DNA of 23,573 nucleotides from a virus. Shown here in pieces: positions 1 through 5,933 of the stretch (position 1 is the stretch's first letter; each line of letters opens with the position of its first letter). The notes under the pieces are model-generated. The model saw only the letters and a program-made list of their open reading frames with translations. It was not told where the DNA came from and searched no databases. The stretch lies in the IMG/VR virus record IMGVR_UViG_3300029319_000511, positions 373-23,945 of that record; one strand, written 5' to 3'. The position numbers were made by a program, and so were the translations under genes.

Positions 1-24
1 GCTTGACAAATAATAAATATACCT

Positions 25-47
25 TTAGTGTCTAAAATGTACACTAA
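25..47. promoter_or_regulatory. Inverted repeat, candidate operator ahead of the first gene
   Basis: The arms TTAGTGT (25-31) and ACACTAA (41-47) are perfect inverse complements separated by 9 bases. The spacer contains TAAAAT (33-38), a good match to a -10 box, and a TTGACA lies at 3-8, too far upstream (24 bases) to pair ideally with it. A dimeric repressor site overlapping a promoter would fit. A repeat with the same geometry occurs at 4601-4623. If this is an operator, the GTG at 28 and ATG at 37 are inside it and the first gene more likely starts at 58. The regulatory role is inferred. Confidence 0.4.
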
Positions 48-57
48 GTATCCAATG

Positions 58-537
58 TCAGATAAAATTAAAGTAGCTGTTTATCTTGATAAAGAGTTAG
101 ACGACTTTTTAGAGAAGAATAAAGGCGAAGAACTTAAAAAAACTCAATACATCCGAATTATTCTCAGACAGGAGATGAGAAGAAAGGAGAAAAAGGTAAA
201 ACCAAAAGAACTGACAAATGGATCAGATCCTTTTGCTTCTTCAGTAATCTCTCCAAATATGATTCCAGGTGATCTTAAGGAGTATGCTGATCTGATTGTT
301 GAATGGTGGGCTATAAGGCATCGAAATAAAGGAACTTGCTCTACAAGCGTCTCTAACAGGATATTTGATAAGTTGCGTAAATTCACACCTCAAGCTAAAA
401 AGACAGCCTTAGAGAAGGCAATAGCGGGTGGATGGAGAGATATTTATGAAGTAAAGCAATCTAAATTTACAGAAGAACCAAAAAATAATCACCCAGCATC
501 AAGAGTATTTACAGCTAAAGGAGGTTTTCAATCATGA
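58..537 (+). CDS. Ribbon-helix-helix protein with replication-loader-like C-terminus
   Basis: The frame is open from GTG 28; ATG 58 (160 residues) is preferred because the earlier starts lie in an inverted repeat and the recognisable domain begins right after it. Residues about 3-40 (KIKVAVYLDKELDDFLEKN onward) look like a ribbon-helix-helix DNA-binding domain: a basic beta strand followed by two helices. The C-terminal part (about residues 75-130) is helical and ends in GGWRDIY, similar to the 'gW.gl(f/y)' ending seen in phage replisome-organiser and helicase-loader proteins. A protein that binds origin DNA and recruits the host helicase is one reading; a plain RHH regulator is another. It is followed by an ATGA-overlapped gene, so it heads an early operon. 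The domain assignments come from pattern only. Confidence 0.5.
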   Translation, partial: SDKIKVAVYLDKELDDFLEKNKGEELKKTQYIRIILRQEMRRKEKKVKPKELTNGSDPFASSVISPNMIPGDLKEYADLIVEWWAIRHRNKGTCSTSVSNRIFDKLRKFTPQAKKTALEKAIAGGWRDIYEVKQSKFTEEPKNNHPASRVFTAKGGFQS

Positions 538-1001
538 AAGATTATTTATTCAACGGCAACAAAGAACTTAGAAAAGCTTGGGAGGAAGCCGATGCTCAGG
601 GTAAAAGAGAACTTGAAGAGATTGATAATTTTATTACAAGTCAACCAAAAGGTTGGAAAGATCAGTTTGTAAGTTTACCTAAAGATCAAGCTGGAATTTT
701 TGTAATGGAATCAATGCAAGAATATAAACATTATTTGGAAGTTGCAAAAAAAGAAACTGATAAAGATCTTAGAGATAAATTATTATCTTGTAGCCATGAA
801 GAACGCAAAGGTTTTTATTATGCAGCAGCAGAGGAACAAAGAAGATTATTATTTAAAGAACCTTGGTTGTTAAGGAATTTTGATTATGAAACTCGAATGG
901 AAATATTGTCTGAATACACACCTGAACAACAGGCAAATATGAAAGCAAGGATGGATTTGGAAGATGACTTCAGAAGAGAAAAAAGAAAGGGGTTTGGATA
1001 A
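534..1001 (+). CDS. Hypothetical early protein, charged and helical
   Basis: This 155-residue protein is rich in Glu, Lys and Arg with several predicted amphipathic helices (for example residues 10-35 and 120-150). It has no signal peptide or membrane segment. Its start is well fixed: the ATG overlaps the upstream stop as ATGA and is preceded by a strong Shine-Dalgarno GGAGG at 520-524 with 9 bases of spacing, one of the few clear ribosome sites in this arm. Its stop overlaps the next ATG as TAATG. The position between a DNA-binding protein and an exonuclease suggests a role in replication or recombination. I recognise no family. Confidence 0.6.
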   Translation: MKDYLFNGNKELRKAWEEADAQGKRELEEIDNFITSQPKGWKDQFVSLPKDQAGIFVMESMQEYKHYLEVAKKETDKDLRDKLLSCSHEERKGFYYAAAEEQRRLLFKEPWLLRNFDYETRMEILSEYTPEQQANMKARMDLEDDFRREKRKGFG

Positions 1002-1261
1002 TGGAAAAACTATTTGACGTATCTGTTATCAAAACTCTTAAAGATGCAATAAAAAGAGGTAAGTTTACTCTCAAAGATTTAGATACACCTCCCCCAGGTT
1101 GGACAGAAGTAGTAAACAACTGCAAAGGCAACCCAGCTTTCCCTCAAGGTTATCAAGGTGTCGAATATAAAAACCTTGCTAGGTTAAAAGAACCTATCCC
1201 ACCTCCACCAGAAGAAAAAGTAGAAGTAATCAACCCCAAAGACTATCCAACATTTTTTTAA
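1001..1261 (+). CDS. Hypothetical small protein with proline-rich segments
   Basis: The 86-residue product starts at an ATG overlapping the previous TAA by one base, and GGGG at 990-993 may serve as its ribosome site. An N-terminal helical part (residues 1-25, including TLKDAIKRGKFTLKDL) is followed by PPPGWTEVVNN, and later by PIPPPPEE at about residues 65-72, a flexible proline run. It ends with aromatic residues PTFF. Nothing identifies an enzyme. Translational coupling to its neighbours supports it being a real gene of the same early operon as the exonuclease that begins 6 bases downstream. Confidence 0.55.
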   Translation: MEKLFDVSVIKTLKDAIKRGKFTLKDLDTPPPGWTEVVNNCKGNPAFPQGYQGVEYKNLARLKEPIPPPPEEKVEVINPKDYPTFF

Positions 1262-1267
1262 TTAAAC

Positions 1268-1924
1268 ATGAAAACTATTCAAAAACTTCCTAAACTTCCT
1301 GTCTTCAGAAGTGAACGTGAACACAAATACTTTTGTGAAAAATCTAATAAATGGTTGAAGTATTCAACTACTCAGGTTTGTAATGAACTAGATGAGAAAG
1401 CAAAAGAAAACATTGAACATACAAGACATATCTGGCAACCAAGAGGAGAAACTGTTCATTACTGCTTAGAACAGAAGATGTTAGGTAGTGATGATATCGA
1501 TATGGGTGAATATGAAGAATGGGCTATCCCATTGTTTAAACTTGAACTGTTCACACATTTTGAACCTATGGGTGTTGAATATATGATGTCTAACCCTATC
1601 AAAGATGTTGGTGGTCAACTTGATCTTATTGGTTATGACACTAAAGCTAAGAAGATCAGATTAATTGACCTTAAAACTAAAGGCAATACAACATATGATT
1701 TTAAAAAGCGTACAGGTTGGACAGAACCTTACAAAACAGATAAACAATTAGGTTGCTACATCGAAATGTTGAAACTAAATTGTGATATAGAGCCAGATAT
1801 CTGTAATACTATCTGGGCATATAAGAGGAAATGTATGTTGAACGAAGATCAACCTGTGCAGAGATGTAAAGATGCATGGCAGGAAGCATGGGAAAAGTTT
1901 GAAGCTAAACAGGTGGTGTTTTGA
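1268..1924 (+). CDS. PD-(D/E)XK nuclease, RecB/Cas4-like phage exonuclease
   Basis: A 218-residue cytoplasmic nuclease. The family motifs appear in order: RGETVHYCLE at about 59-68 (helical motif with His64), GVEY with Glu104, GGQLDLIGYD with Asp119, the catalytic strand IRLIDLKTK with Asp134 and Lys136, and KQLGCYIEML with Gln160 and Tyr164. This is the RecB-like PD-(D/E)XK arrangement of phage exonucleases, which resect double-stranded ends to give single strands. The likely partner is the annealing protein at 4635, with the RusA-type resolvase at 4152 finishing the reaction. There is no clear Shine-Dalgarno; the leader TAATTAAACATGA (1259-1271) is identical to that of the annealing-protein gene. 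The nuclease call is firm. Exonuclease rather than another PD-(D/E)XK role is inferred from context. Confidence 0.8.
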   Translation: MKTIQKLPKLPVFRSEREHKYFCEKSNKWLKYSTTQVCNELDEKAKENIEHTRHIWQPRGETVHYCLEQKMLGSDDIDMGEYEEWAIPLFKLELFTHFEPMGVEYMMSNPIKDVGGQLDLIGYDTKAKKIRLIDLKTKGNTTYDFKKRTGWTEPYKTDKQLGCYIEMLKLNCDIEPDICNTIWAYKRKCMLNEDQPVQRCKDAWQEAWEKFEAKQVVF

Positions 1925-2092
1925 ATGACAGATGAAGAATTAAAAGAATTAATTGATCACTATAAACTTTTAAAAACATTTTTAAAAGTAGATAGAAGTT
2001 TACAAAAACAGGGTGTATGGGGTTTTATTCCTTCTGATCAGCTAGGTGATGTTTTGAAATTTGTAAGATCATTTGAAGCAATAGTACAATGA
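1925..2092 (+). CDS. Small hypothetical protein (55 residues)
   Basis: The reading frame starts at an ATG directly abutting the exonuclease stop (TGAATG) and ends at 2092, where its stop overlaps the next ATG as ATGA. The product begins MTDEELKELIDHYKLLK, is mostly helical, and contains QGVWGFIPSDQLGDVL near the middle. It is acidic at the N-terminus and has no cysteine pairs or membrane segment. The perfect stop/start junctions on both sides are the main evidence that it is translated. Function unknown. Confidence 0.6.
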   Translation: MTDEELKELIDHYKLLKTFLKVDRSLQKQGVWGFIPSDQLGDVLKFVRSFEAIVQ

Positions 2093-2172
2093 CAAAAAAA
2101 GAGAGAATAGAAGCTGCTCAGAAACGTATTGAGGAGCTAAGAAAACTTATCTCGGAGTGGACTAAAAGATGA
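2089..2172 (+). CDS. Micro-gene, 27-residue helical peptide
   Basis: The ATG at 2089 overlaps the upstream stop (ATGA), and its own TGA overlaps the ATG of the gene at 2169, again as ATGA. The peptide starts MTKKERIEAAQKRIEELRKL and is a single charged amphipathic helix with heptad-like spacing, so a short coiled coil or protein-binding helix is possible. It is too short for standard gene calling. Coupled overlaps at both ends make chance less likely but do not prove expression. Confidence 0.45.
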   Translation: MTKKERIEAAQKRIEELRKLISEWTKR

Positions 2173-2375
2173 GATATATACTTGATGTCTCAGGTAGAGA
2201 CTTAGAGCTTATTAAAGCTTCAATTGTTAACTTTGAAAGGTCATTAGAAATGTCATCACAAGGAGATTTTAGTCACTTGATTGATGAATTGAATGACACT
2301 TATCTAAGTTTGAAAAGACAAAAAAGAAAGCAACTAAATTCTAAGCTAAGAAGGAAATGGGGTGTTAATTTATGA
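2169..2375 (+). CDS. Small hypothetical protein (68 residues), basic C-terminus
   Basis: This 68-residue protein is coupled by ATGA overlaps to the genes before and after it. The first half (MRYILDVSGRDLELIKASI) resembles a short strand and helix. The second half ends in a strongly basic stretch around residues 48-64 (KRQKRKQLNSKLRRKWG), compatible with nucleic-acid binding. It has no membrane segment. Position in the recombination operon suggests an accessory role; no family is recognised. Confidence 0.6.
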   Translation: MRYILDVSGRDLELIKASIVNFERSLEMSSQGDFSHLIDELNDTYLSLKRQKRKQLNSKLRRKWGVNL

Positions 2376-2542
2376 AATGTTTTTATAAAGAATTGGAAGA
2401 AAGAAAAAAGTATTTAATAAAAAAATTATGGAAGGAACAGGCAGATAATGAATGGTTGTGGTATCAAAAAAAATTGACTCTTAAAGAATACATAGTAAAA
2501 GATTGGAATATCAAACAAAGAATAAGAACACTTGAAAAATAA
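2372..2542 (+). CDS. Small hypothetical protein (56 residues), Lys/Trp-rich helix
   Basis: The frame begins at ATG 2372, overlapping the previous stop as ATGA, and ends at TAA 2540-2542. The product starts MKCFYKELEERKKYLIKKLW and has four tryptophans (WKEQ, EWLW, DWNIK) on a basic helical background. It is the last gene of the first operon; a new promoter region follows at once. Evidence is the overlap and the protein-like composition. Function unknown. Confidence 0.5.
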   Translation: MKCFYKELEERKKYLIKKLWKEQADNEWLWYQKKLTLKEYIVKDWNIKQRIRTLEK

Positions 2543-2565
2543 ATTTCGTGAAATCTTTAGCTTTG

Positions 2566-2593
2566 TTGCATATATATGCTATATCTGTATAAT
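2566..2593 (+). promoter_or_regulatory. Candidate sigma-70-type promoter for the ParB-like gene
   Basis: A perfect -10 box TATAAT lies at 2588-2593, with a weak -35-like TTGCAT at 2566-2571 and 16 bases between. A perfect 12-bp palindrome GCATATATATGC (2568-2579) sits between the two boxes, and a 16-bp near-palindrome covers the expected start site at about 2600. The weak -35 plus flanking palindromes suggest a regulated promoter. It opens a new transcription unit beginning at ATG 2645. Confidence 0.5.
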
Positions 2594-2597
2594 AAAA

Positions 2598-2635
2598 AAG
2601 TTAGGTCTAACTTGGCTCTAACTTTCCTTAACTTT
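2598..2635. promoter_or_regulatory. Operator-like palindrome and phased CTAACTT repeats
   Basis: AAGTTAG (2598-2604), GT, CTAACTT (2607-2613) form a 16-bp inverted repeat. The half-site recurs as CTAACTT at 2618-2624 and TTAACTT at 2628-2634. The three direct half-sites start 11 and 10 bases apart, about one helical turn, so proteins bound to them would share one face of the DNA. The cluster lies between the -10 box and the ATG at 2645. Autoregulation by the encoded protein is a natural guess but untested. Confidence 0.45.
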
Positions 2636-2642
2636 CAATCTA
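2626..2642 (+). repeat. 17-bp leader repeat, copy 1
   Basis: CCTTAACTTTCAATCTA lies 3 bases before the ATG at 2645. The identical 17 bases recur at 3736-3752, 10 bases before the ATG at 3763. A shared leader before two neighbouring genes suggests a common translational or transcriptional signal, or duplication of the leader. Confidence 0.7.
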
Positions 2643-2644
2643 TC

Positions 2645-3712
2645 ATGACAAATACTAACTGTTACGATTTTCGTGACGATAAAAATCTCTGCACACTTGT
2701 AGAAGATATAAAAAAAGAAATCAGACCTTTGCAAAAATCTCGCATATATGATGCTTGTAAAAGTAGTGATGATTTATTTAGAACAGTAGTTCAATGTGAA
2801 CCAACAAATAGTCATCAACATTCTTATATGACTATGAGACAGCTATCAGAGATTAAAATGAATGATCCTGGTGAGCAGCAAATAGATTATAAAGCAATTG
2901 AAAAATTGTTTTTTGGTAATTATGGTTTTTTAAAGCATAAAAAAATACCTGATATGGATATTATTAATAAGCTTGTTATTCCCCCAAGAATTATTCTTTT
3001 TAAAAGTAATTCAGGTCAATTTGAAAATCCTGCTAATGGAAGCGGAAGGCATAGAAACTATGCTCTACAAATGCTTTGTGCAGCTTCTAATGTTGAATGG
3101 GAAGATATTATGAAACAAAAAATTTGGGTTGATAAAACCGTTGTATCAAATAATTTTGAATTTGAGATGGCTATGGTTTTATCTAATGGTGCTCAATGTA
3201 GAAAACAATCAAGAATGGAATTAACTTCTTTTTCTTTAACAACTGCTGGTATTTCAACTGATGACGCAGAACAAATCATTGATAATCGTTTTAACGTCAA
3301 AAAAAATCAATGGTCAGATTTATTTGCAAACTTAGTTATGCAATATATACCAAGTCATAAAGAATCAAATAAAAAAGATTATTTTAATAGAGCAAAAACA
3401 GGTTGGTATAAGACTTATCGTCTATGTGATGAAAACAAAAATAAATTAACTGATATTTATGAAAATAAGCCTCTAGAATTACAAAATATTGCTCAAGATC
3501 TTGGTAGAAATATGCATATTATTCATGATCAAGAATATAAAAATTCAAACACTATTAAGAAATTAACTCATAGAATTAATGAACGCATAGTTGATCAAAT
3601 TTGTGTAGCAGCAAATCTTGATAAACCAATTTGGCAGACAAAACAAGAGTTAGCAAAGAAAAAATTAGAAAACTTACATGAGCAGAAAGAACTGCTAGAA
3701 AAACATTTATAA
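2645..3712 (+). CDS. Hypothetical protein, possibly ParB-like
   Basis: The frame is open from 2576, but that ATG precedes the -10 box, so ATG 2645 (355 residues) is chosen. Around residues 125-140 the protein has PANGSGRHRNYALQML, reminiscent of the G-x-R-R-x-x-A box of ParB/Srx-fold proteins. It is followed by NGAQCRKQSRMELTSFSL (about 180-197), which could correspond to the helical region after that box. The C-terminus is a charged coiled-coil-like helix rich in Lys and Glu. Known ParB-like phage proteins act as DNA-binding partition factors, nucleases or regulators. The resemblance is partial and no catalytic residue is assigned. Palindromic half-sites just upstream fit a self-binding DNA-binding protein. 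A hairpin follows the stop. Confidence 0.4.
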   Translation: MTNTNCYDFRDDKNLCTLVEDIKKEIRPLQKSRIYDACKSSDDLFRTVVQCEPTNSHQHSYMTMRQLSEIKMNDPGEQQIDYKAIEKLFFGNYGFLKHKKIPDMDIINKLVIPPRIILFKSNSGQFENPANGSGRHRNYALQMLCAASNVEWEDIMKQKIWVDKTVVSNNFEFEMAMVLSNGAQCRKQSRMELTSFSLTTAGISTDDAEQIIDNRFNVKKNQWSDLFANLVMQYIPSHKESNKKDYFNRAKTGWYKTYRLCDENKNKLTDIYENKPLELQNIAQDLGRNMHIIHDQEYKNSNTIKKLTHRINERIVDQICVAANLDKPIWQTKQELAKKKLENLHEQKELLEKHL

Positions 3713-3735
3713 AAAAAAGAGGGCTTTATGCCCTC
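3711..3735 (-). terminator. Intrinsic terminator oriented leftward
   Basis: GAGGGC (3719-3724), loop TTTAT, GCCCTC (3730-3735) form a perfect 6-bp GC-rich stem. On the minus strand it is followed directly by eight T (complement of 3711-3718), the classic rho-independent form. On the plus strand no U-tract follows, so it would be a weak terminator for the gene ending at 3712. It therefore stops leftward transcription, although the nearest leftward genes end at 6193. Confidence 0.6.
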
Positions 3736-3752
3736 CCTTAACTTTCAATCTA
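3736..3752 (+). repeat. 17-bp leader repeat, copy 2
   Basis: This is identical to 2626-2642 (CCTTAACTTTCAATCTA) and directly follows the terminator stem. The bases after it (CTATCTAATGACA) also resemble those after copy 1 (CTATCATGACA), so the similarity runs into the start codon. Confidence 0.7.
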
Positions 3753-3762
3753 ATACTATCTA

Positions 3763-4155
3763 ATGACAGATAAAACTGCTATAACCTTGTCAGAAATTCA
3801 AATACCAAATGATAGATGGTATGGTTCTTCTGATGGATTAAAAATTAGAAAAGAAGAAATCGACCCATTGTTAATTACTCTTGATAATTTAAGAAGAGAA
3901 ATAAAAACTGTTGAAAAAGAATTAAAAAGACAAATAGAATTTAAAAAAGAAAAACATAACTATAAACAGATATGGTTAGGTTTTGATAATGCTTATAAAG
4001 ACAAAAAACAATTTTATATGACAACTAGCGTAGATTCAAATAAGAGATATGCAATGACTTGGGTAAAGAAAAGAGAAAAGAATTTGAAAATATTAAAAAA
4101 TAAATTAAATAAAATAAATAAAATGTTAGAGGTTTATTTACAACAAACAGTATGA
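3763..4155 (+). CDS. Hypothetical protein with coiled-coil helices
   Basis: A 130-residue product. Residues about 30-70 (LLITLDNLRREIKTVEKEL onward) and 100-125 (KREKNLKILKNKLNKINK) are long, charged, leucine-containing helices likely to form coiled coils. A central part has aromatic residues (YKQIWLGFDNAYKDKKQFY). It has no signal peptide or membrane segment. Its stop overlaps the ATG of the RusA-type gene as ATGA, so the two are translationally coupled. Lys content and codon use match the very AT-rich early arm. No family recognised. Confidence 0.55.
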   Translation: MTDKTAITLSEIQIPNDRWYGSSDGLKIRKEEIDPLLITLDNLRREIKTVEKELKRQIEFKKEKHNYKQIWLGFDNAYKDKKQFYMTTSVDSNKRYAMTWVKKREKNLKILKNKLNKINKMLEVYLQQTV

Positions 4156-4604
4156 ATGAAATAACAATAAGGGTAGTAGGAATTCCTGCTCCTCAAGGAT
4201 CTAAAACCCTTACACGTTGGGGTGCGATGATTGAAGCATCCAAGAAGGTAAAACCTTGGAGAACTGATGTAAAAGAAGCTGCTCTTGAATGTTATTCATC
4301 AGGAGCATTGAACTTACCTGTAAAGGCAGAAATAGAATTTGTTTTTCCCAGACCTAAGTCACATTATGGGACAGGAAAGAATGCAGATGTATTAAAACCT
4401 TCAGCACCTAAATATTGCGTCAGTAGAGGTAATGGAGACATTGATAAGCTTTCTAGGTCTACTTTAGATGGATTGTCTGTAAGTGCAGGTGGAAGTGTGT
4501 TAGAGGATGATTCTCTTGTTGTTGAACTAAATACAAAGAAGAGATATATAAATAAAAATGAATTACCAGGAGCATATATTGCAATATCCTCCATTTGTGA
4601 TTAG
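4152..4604 (+). CDS. RusA-type Holliday junction resolvase
   Basis: The 150-residue protein has the RusA signature: an N-terminal strand with GIPAPQGSK (10-18), a middle FPRPKSHYGTG, then GDIDKLSRSTLDGL with Asp96 and Asp98, followed by LEDDSLVVEL with Asp119/Asp120 and Lys129/Lys130. In E. coli RusA the corresponding aspartates bind Mg2+ and a lysine assists cleavage of four-way junctions. Length fits the family (about 120-150). It would resolve recombination intermediates made by the exonuclease and annealing protein encoded nearby, or clear branched DNA before packaging. It is coupled to the gene upstream and followed by a 30-base gap with a palindromic element. Confidence 0.85.
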   Translation: MNEITIRVVGIPAPQGSKTLTRWGAMIEASKKVKPWRTDVKEAALECYSSGALNLPVKAEIEFVFPRPKSHYGTGKNADVLKPSAPKYCVSRGNGDIDKLSRSTLDGLSVSAGGSVLEDDSLVVELNTKKRYINKNELPGAYIAISSICD

Positions 4605-4623
4605 TATACTATTAGTTTACTAA
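4601..4623. promoter_or_regulatory. Inverted repeat before the annealing-protein gene
   Basis: TTAGTAT (4601-4607), 9 bases, TTACTAA (4617-4623); six of seven arm positions pair. Counted as ATTAGTA and TACTAAT (4600-4606 and 4618-4624), the arms are perfect with 11 bases between. TATACT (4605-4610) inside it resembles a -10 box. Spacing and outer sequence match the element at 25-47, so one regulator could bind both. This is a pattern match only. Confidence 0.35.
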
Positions 4624-4634
4624 TCTAATTAAAC

Positions 4635-5363
4635 ATGACCACCACAACTCTGCCTAATTTAGCTGGGGTAATCAAAACCACTGACATCTATAAAAAGATG
4701 AAGTTTGATTATGTTGCTTGGGCTAAAACTGCACAAATACTTAGAGAACACGCTCCAGGCTGGCAATTCTGTCTTGATAAATCCACTTCTGAAGAAGGTA
4801 TATCATCTTATATTTTTCAAGCTCCCGATGGATCAGGATTTCTTATGGGATATTTTGAACATATTGATACAAGTATCAAAACTACTCTTTTTCCTTTTGC
4901 TATTACAGATAACACAAACAGACCTTTAAAAACGATTTCTTCCGTTAACTTTCAAAATTCACATCGTAGGTGTCTTTGTGCCTGTGCTTGTTTTACCTTT
5001 GGTCTAGCTTATGAATTATGGGCACAGATTGAAATAGAGGATGCAAAGAAAGAAGAAGCTTTACCAGAAAAAGAAGATCGTATAAAAAGAACTCCCAACA
5101 AACCTAATGACAAAGGAGAGCCTGTTGAATCTATAAAAGATAAGGACTATGGTAAGCCTATATCTCAACCTGCTCTTAAAACTGTAGTGGCTAAGATGAT
5201 AAATCTTACAAAACAATATCCTGATAAAAAAAATTCTGTAATAAAGAAATTTATGAAGATGTTTGATATTGAACAAGAAGGCATTGGTCCTGATGACATA
5301 AGAACGGCTGAACAAGGAAAAGCCCTTACACTTCTAATAAATGAAATTGATTCAACTCTATGA
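4635..5363 (+). CDS. DUF1071/Sak3-like single-strand annealing protein
   Basis: A 242-residue protein. The order of features matches DUF1071 (Sak3-type) phage recombinases: FDYVAWAKTAQILREHAPGW near residues 24-43 (family 'YLSWA.aw'), a central beta region ending in LFPFAITDNTNRPLKTISSV (about 86-105), then HRRCLCACACFTFGLAYELW (about 110-129; family 'RclvKAiA..GLG.yly'). Such proteins anneal complementary single strands in exonuclease-coupled recombination. Residues about 132-175 are a charged linker, and a helical tail (PALKTVVAKMINLTKQYPDK onward) follows. The start shares the leader TAATTAAACATGA with the exonuclease at 1268. ERF was considered; the motif order fits DUF1071 better. The four Cys in HRRCLCACAC are unusual for the family as I know it. 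Confidence 0.6.
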   Translation: MTTTTLPNLAGVIKTTDIYKKMKFDYVAWAKTAQILREHAPGWQFCLDKSTSEEGISSYIFQAPDGSGFLMGYFEHIDTSIKTTLFPFAITDNTNRPLKTISSVNFQNSHRRCLCACACFTFGLAYELWAQIEIEDAKKEEALPEKEDRIKRTPNKPNDKGEPVESIKDKDYGKPISQPALKTVVAKMINLTKQYPDKKNSVIKKFMKMFDIEQEGIGPDDIRTAEQGKALTLLINEIDSTL

Positions 5364-5572
5364 CTCAAGACGAAGCAGAATTTGCAGGGAAACAAGTTCT
5401 AAGTCAACTTCAAGAACGCAAGCAAGATCGCCATAAAGATTACAACAGAAACATCTTTTCTATCAGAACTGATGATCTTCTTGCAAAACAAATAAGAACT
5501 TATTGCAAAGACAATAATGTTCCTCCCAATCAATTTATTAAAAACGTTTTACAAAATTATTTCAATGGCTAA
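5360..5572 (+). CDS. Small ribbon-helix-helix DNA-binding protein
   Basis: A 70-residue protein coupled to the annealing protein by ATGA. After a charged N-terminus, residues 32-68 (FSIRTDDLLAKQIRTYCK, then NNVPPNQFIKNVLQNYF) fit the ribbon-helix-helix pattern: a short strand with alternating residues, a helix, a turn at N-x-P-P and a second helix ending in hydrophobic residues. Such proteins bind operators as dimers or tetramers. It may regulate the early operon, perhaps through the inverted repeats at 25-47 and 4601-4623; that link is inference. An antitoxin-like role is less likely, as no toxin-like partner is visible. Confidence 0.55.
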   Translation: MTQDEAEFAGKQVLSQLQERKQDRHKDYNRNIFSIRTDDLLAKQIRTYCKDNNVPPNQFIKNVLQNYFNG

Positions 5573-5885
5573 CCAACAACAAGAATTTAATCCAGCACTT
5601 CCATTACCTGTTAAATTTACTGTCAATGATGGTAGATTTGGTCCTCAACTAAGTTTGTTTATTCCAACAGAATCAGTTACACATCTGATGGATCACTTTC
5701 AAAATTTAGTAAATACAAAAACTGCTGGAGGTTCAGTTTATCTTGGAAAAGAAAAAGGCACAGTTAAAACTGAAGGTATATATATCAACGCTAAAGCGTT
5801 GGAATCAGATGACGGGAACGGATTTTTTGGTCAAATCAATCCACAGAAAATAGAAAACGTTTCTAGCTCACAAGGTCTGTTTTAA
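5565..5885 (+). CDS. Hypothetical protein, possible ssDNA-binding fold
   Basis: The frame is open from 5517, but ATG 5565 (106 residues, MANQQQEFNPALPLPVKF) overlaps the preceding stop by only 8 bases and begins the protein-like part, so it is preferred. The sequence is strand-rich: VKFTVNDGRFGPQLSLFIP, GGSVYLGKEKGTVKTEGIYI, FFGQINPQKIENV. The 'f.v.dgrFGpqlslfip' stretch resembles compact beta-barrel proteins encoded beside phage recombinases, so an OB-fold ssDNA-binding protein is possible. There is no acidic C-terminal tail typical of SSB, so function is unsure. Confidence 0.5.
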   Translation: MANQQQEFNPALPLPVKFTVNDGRFGPQLSLFIPTESVTHLMDHFQNLVNTKTAGGSVYLGKEKGTVKTEGIYINAKALESDDGNGFFGQINPQKIENVSSSQGLF

Positions 5886-5896
5886 ATTATTTACAA

Positions 5897-5922
5897 AAGG
5901 CATATGTTTTTGACTATGCCTT
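5897..5922. terminator. Hairpin between genes, possible weak terminator
   Basis: AAGGCATA (5897-5904) and TATGCCTT (5915-5922) are perfect 8-bp arms with a 10-base loop. It lies 11 bases after the stop at 5885. The plus-strand sequence after it is ATATTAAAAAAA, without a proper U-tract; leftward it is followed by TTTTG. It could end or attenuate transcription, or stabilise an mRNA 3' end. It contains the ATG at 5904, arguing that the next gene starts later. Confidence 0.45.
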
Positions 5923-5933
5923 ATATTAAAAAA

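Noticed and set aside
5785-5800. AACGCTAAAGCGTT palindrome as an operator
   Set aside because: It is within a gene and explained by codons for INAKAL; the stem is only 5 bp.
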